Of a DNA stretch of 64,000 nucleotides, positions 59,080-64,000 are shown in pieces. The number at the start of each line of letters is the position of its first letter. Positions within the stretch are counted from its first letter, which is position 1. The stretch comes from Prinia subflava (lineage: Eukaryota; Chordata; Aves; Passeriformes; Cisticolidae). Location: NCBI RefSeq assembly GCF_021018805.1, contig NC_086247.1, forward strand, positions 122,313,094 through 122,377,093, read 5' to 3'. The position numbers and the translations under genes were made by a program. The notes below the pieces were generated by a model. The model did not search any database, was not told the origin of the DNA, and saw only the letters and a list, made by a program, of their open reading frames with translations.

Positions 59080-62000
59080 GCATCAAAGAGATTTCATTTT
59101 CACACAAAAGTCCCTCAGAGTTTGCACTGATACTTGAAAGATGCATGTGTAGCCCCCACTTGTATTTCATGCTGCTGGAGTTCCTAGATGATAATGAACA
59201 ATACACTATACTAAAGTTCTTACATCATGAAAATGAAGAAGATATTATGACCTCTTTTTATTTGTTACATTTCTGAAAGATAAGTTGAGCAGAAAGGAAG
59301 GACACTTAGCGATTTCCTCTGCTTGGAAAGCAGAGGGTTTAGAGTGTTATAATTTTAATTCAGGCATGGTTTTTATTCTCTCTCACACACATAGTGACAA
59401 CCACAACTGCTCTGTAGCATGACTAAGGCTTGCCACTACAGTGGCAAGAGTATTTTTAACCTGTGAATTACTGAATTCCAGTGGCTTGTTCACTCAGGCT
59501 TTTTTTTTTCTTTTTTTGTTGTGGTGTTTGGTTTTCTTTCAATCTTCATACAGGTTTGGCCTGCACCAGCAAATCCTTGGAGAAAGCTGAATCACTACTT
59601 TGCATAAAGTGGAAAAAGACTTGCATTCCAGTGCTTTATCTATATTTTCTTATAATCCGATTTAGTGTGGAATACAAGCCTGAAAACCTCTTAAATCTTT
59701 CTGTAATTCTTGCACAGCCATTCACAATGGATTTGTACAGTGCAGAGTCGAAGAGATTTGGGTTCAGAATGGTGATAAGTTTAAACCTTCCCCCCGCCCC
59801 CCCCAAAAAATCAGATTACTTGTTTTTCTTTGCAGTGTAACAGATTTCACTGTCAGTACCCTTTCCCCAACTAGCAGTACATGACATATGCAATCTGCAG
59901 AGAAAGGAATATAGAGTCTATATGCATGGAGCCCATATGCTTATACTCCTCTGTGAAGAGGAATTTGCCTTTTTTAAGCCATGCAGTTATAAGAAAAAAC
60001 CTCAATGTATTGGATGTTTTAAATGCTGTTGTTGCCTTGTTTTGCATTGCTTTATTTTTTTCATAATATTTAAATAAGCATGTGATGGAAAGGATAGAAC
60101 GTGGAAAAAGAAACACTACACAGAGTGGAAAGAACAGAGTCTGAAAAGTTGCTCTGTAAAGTCTGATATAAAAAAGGGAATAGTTCGTGTCATTTCAGCA
60201 GTCAGTTTGTCACTTAAAGTGGGAGGACATGTTTGGCTTATTTTTCTGCTTTTGTTTTTTGTATATTCAGTTTTTGTTTTTTGACTGGTAGCCACTGAAA
60301 TGTAACAAACCAAAATCTATTCAGGATGTAGTAGTGTGATTCGAAAACCAGGACAAACTGGAATTTGTCATCAAGTTATCTCTTCTTGTGGGTATAAAGG
60401 GATTAATGACTCAGGCATTAGGAATAATTATATCTGGCTTAGCTGGACAGTATGTCTAATATTAGCAGTAGGGCAATAGGTGTACACTAAATGCAGCCTG
60501 AGCTGTTGGACATGTTGGTAATGTAGATGTAGATGCACTATTGGTTTCATTGTGGTGGTCTAAAGATGCTGGTTGGTGCACAGGCAGGCCAGTAAATAAT
60601 ATGGGAACACATGAATTGCTGGGTGAGTAGTTAGAGATGTGTAGCTATCTATAACACCGGAATGTTTCCATACTTTTCCTTCTTTGCTCATTCTATGAGA
60701 TATCTCTTTTAATATTTGCTTTTTAGAGCTGTTCTCAAATATATCTAATTTAATCATATTAATTTAGCTTTTACTGTGTTTGACAAAGCCATTTCCTTTA
60801 GATTAAGTTTCTTCAAATGTTTTATGTTACAAGCTATTAAAGGGAGGCTGCTCCACTGATGCCTCCTTCATACCATTGCAGTAGTTTAAGAAAATGCTCC
60901 CGTTTGAGAAGAGGGTACAGATGTTTGATGTGGCAACACCCAGAAGTGTACTGCCTGTCCTGATTTGTTAAATGTGTGTCACAGATGATTTTTCTTTACA
61001 GATCTGTATTGATTTCTGTCCTAAGCCTTAGTAATTGATAGCCTGCCTAGAGAACAGGGTGGAGAAAGGAGAAAAGAAACCATTGGAAAATCAGACTTGG
61101 TGTGCAAACCCATGTAGGAAACCTATTGTTTCCTCCTGGCATTTCTAATTGTACCATCACTTTGAACTGGTATTTGTGGAGTTGTCTTCTCAGAGAGAAG
61201 GGGTTTCTCCTGTTAGAGAAGTAAGTGGGCACATGGAAAGCAGCAGGGAATCCTGTCCATTTTTTTAGTAGATGGGAACATATGATATGTTGTTCACCTA
61301 AATATTTTATCATTTACGATCTCTGGGCTCTAGGTCCCCCTTCCCCACCAAATGCACCATTGCTGCTGTTGGCTGTCATCACCCTATACACGCAATACAG
61401 TTGCAACTTCTGTAGATGTGTTGCTGGGTCCTTCAGTAACCAGCTGGAAGCAAATGTCCCCTGGCTGTTTCATGTGGGTGAGAGTGTCTCTATACTGCTC
61501 TTTCTACCCCTCAGCCACCCTGGATGTGTCTTGCAGAAGGACTTGTCCATTGCAGAAACATGGGATGAGCAGTACTAACTATTCCTGGTAAAGCTGTGTC
61601 TGTGCTTGATTTCACTTGGGGAAGGTGGGGACTCACAGCCTGGGAGAAACTCTCTCAGCAGAAGCTGGTGCAAATTGATTATTTAATAACAAACAAGCAC
61701 ACTGCCTGCTTTTTAAATTATTTTTATGCCTATGGAACTCGCACACAATTGGTGTGGTGAGATTACTGCCTGAGGCTGTCTCCAAAGAGCTGCAGGAAGA
61801 GGAGGCCATGGGACTCATGCTGGTTCTGTTGCATGTCTTAATGAAGCTTTAAAATGTTTGAAATTGTTTTTGAAATGAAATAGTCCTTAGCTGCAATTGA
61901 ACCACAGACTTTGTAATAATTGCTTAGCCAAATAAAGGAAAATTGTGAGGAACAAAGAAAAGTTAGATTGATGTCCAGAAGGAAAAGATTAAATAAAAAA

Positions 62001-64000
62001 TTCATGAAAAAGAGAAATAAAAAAAATCATAGCATCACAAGCTTTTGAACCAAGATTTCCCTTTCAATATCCTTTCCTTTCCAACAGTTACTATGCATTT
62101 TTTCTCCCTGTTTGCTACAAATGCTAGAAAAAATTTTTGTCTAGAAATGATAGGGAAAATTGTCATAAATTTAGGCAAAAACTCGAACATGGAGTAAAAT
62201 TTTAAAAGGGATATGCATTTCACTGCCATTCTGAGTGGGGGTGTGGTGAACTGTAAATTATTAATGAGTTGACTGGAATTGCCTTTTTTTAACTCTTAAA
62301 TCAAATATGACTAAACAGAAAAATCCCAAAAAGACTTTTGCTCCTAATTGTCAGCCCAACTTGTACCTTTCTCATTCAAATTTACTGCTCTTAGTGGCCA
62401 TTAGTAACAGAATGAATAATAGGTTGTGAATAAATCCTCTCATGGTTACCCTGTCTCTCCATTTGTAGATTAAGACCAGCAAATCATCATTTGTGGATAC
62501 GTGTTAATACCCAAAACTGTCTGACAAGTGTGCAGTTGTTTGTTTTGAGCAAATTATTTTTGAAGTATAAGTACACCCTCAGGTTTTGTGTTCCTCCTAT
62601 GACGTGAGAAACCATTCTAGAATGAGTTTAAATTACAGAGCATTTAGGAAGAAAATACAGAAGATAGTTACAGTGAACAGTCAGACTTCAGGGAAATACC
62701 TACAAGCTAGTTCAGGCATTTAAAAATATGATTATTATTGTAAAGTCTTTAGGTGATGTCTGGTAATAGATATTTAATCTTGCAAAAGCATTTTCATTGC
62801 TTACTTGTTAAAGTAATTTAACAGATGAGTGATGCTATTAATGGACCACATGTATAAGCCAGACTTTTTTTGTTCAAAACATTCCTCTAGGGTTTAAATC
62901 TCTAAACATGTTCAGAGGCAATTTTAAGAAATTTAGCCTATACACAAACTGTAGGAAACATAATTTATTAACTTTTCTTCTTAGCCTTTCTTCTGCATTT
63001 AGAGGATAAATGAAATCACTACGTATATATTTGTGCAGCTTAAAGTGGGCTGAGTGATATAACTTGTTTTGGTGGGTTTGTTAGAAACCAGAGGCTGTGA
63101 ATGGAAGGATGTGGAGATGGAGATGAACAGAGGGCTTAAAAATAATTGCAAGGTATCTGAACAAATGTACAGTTCCAGACTTTCCATCACTGTTTGGTTT
63201 GTTGTGGGGTGGGTTTTTTTTTGAATGAGAATCGCATTAGTAATGTCTGTAAAATAGTTCTTGCAAGAAAATAAAACAAAAAAGCAAGAAACTGACATTA
63301 TAGTAAAACCAGTCTTTCTTCCCATCCCAACACTTTGGGATGCTGGAAGAATCAGCATCTGGAAAACAGATTATCAGGTAACAAAAAATAAACATATAAG
63401 TACTTTTGTAAACACCAGTTATTACGATAAAGTCACACTCTTTTGAACAGTGAGAGAAGTTCATTGATACTATTGCAGCTTTGCTTCAACTAGGAGTTAA
63501 TTTCTTTTCCCAACACATGGCTATGTTTTGCTGAAATTCAGATATCACCTACACAGAGTAAGAAATCAAGGAAATAATTGGGTGTAAATCTGCTGAAAAA
63601 AAATCCCTTTGACTTTGTGGGGATCAGTGCACAGTCACATAGTTCAATAAAGAATTAAAATGTGTTTGTTGACTCCAAGCTCAGCTGTTTCCAAATAAAT
63701 GTTTGTGAAACCTCCAACTTTAATAGCCTCATTGTACCATCCAAAAGACGTGCAAGAGAATGAATAGATGACCTTTCAGAGAGAGAACAAGCTGTTCACC
63801 ATGTCTTTTCATTTACTGAGACAAAATACTCTTTTTATGCAGAGATAATACTTTCCACCATTTTTAACAATGTTGGGTAGAATAAATAATTTAATTATTT
63901 TGCTTTGGAGTCCACGAGGTTTAAACTATGCATCCTTAAATCAGGACTCTAGACCAGCAGTGTTAAATGCATTGAGCTAGATAGACTTATTTTATTTTTT

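Larger units (their letters stand above)
38565..64000 (+). other. RAPGEF5: Start of a very long RAPGEF5 intron (over 25 kb)
   Basis: After the donor at 38564/38565 I searched by eye for the following REM exon, expected to encode LLDDFLLTYTVFM, and did not find it, so the intron runs past the window. Contents: the tail of the CpG island to about 38960, ancient LINE fragments at 43480-45570, a 14-bp-stem hairpin at 53410, C-rich tracts at 59061 and 59790, and short TA runs at 56019. GC-richer patches at 51290-51600 and 56420-56900 have no recognisable content. Everything else is ordinary AT-rich sequence. Confidence 0.7.

Overview
The window looks like bird nuclear DNA, possibly from a passerine or other neoavian. 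The evidence is a CR1 LINE 3' end with the family's terminal ATTCTATG-type repeat, an older decayed CR1/L3-type LINE, a solo ERVL-type LTR of the kind common in birds, AT-rich introns, one sharp CpG island, and exons of a vertebrate gene. Nothing prokaryotic is present. Almost all short ORFs are chance frames in introns.

I can support one gene, on the plus strand: RAPGEF5 (Rap guanine nucleotide exchange factor 5, also called GFR, MR-GEF or Repac). The clearest piece is the exon at 38294-38564. It holds the start codon and N-terminus of the short isoform and the first residues of the Ras-exchanger motif (REM) domain. Two upstream exons, 10502-10627 and 38037-38140, encode a shrunken cyclic-nucleotide-binding-like segment and a linker, by comparison with the paralogues RAPGEF3/4 (EPAC1/2). 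Their splice phases chain exactly (0, then 2) into a second acceptor inside the short-isoform exon at 38476. The same 0.5 kb therefore appears to serve both as promoter and first exon of the short form and as internal exons of the long, DEP-containing form. A weaker candidate exon lies at 4847-4923. The DEP exons should lie left of the window; the rest of REM and the catalytic CDC25 domain lie right of it.

Layout: 1-10501 is intron with the candidate exon, a recursive-splice-like site (2107/2108) and the solo LTR. 10502-10627 is the CNB-remnant exon. 10628-38036 is a 27.4 kb intron with a second recursive-splice-like site (21809/21810) and its possible exon, two RFX X-boxes, a POU-dimer MORE site inside an LTR-like segment, two simple-repeat arrays including 297 bp of pure (CCTTC)n, and a CR1 tail. 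37254-38960 is the CpG-island promoter region. 38565-64000 is the start of another very long intron with an ancient LINE, a hairpin and otherwise plain AT-rich sequence.

The most interesting points are the dual-use promoter/exon, the eroded cAMP-binding domain caught in one exon, the two recursive-splice-like sites in long introns, and the pure (CCTTC)n array, whose complement is the AAGGG motif known from RFC1 disease. All identifications rest on reading the sequence and remembered family sequences; no search was run.
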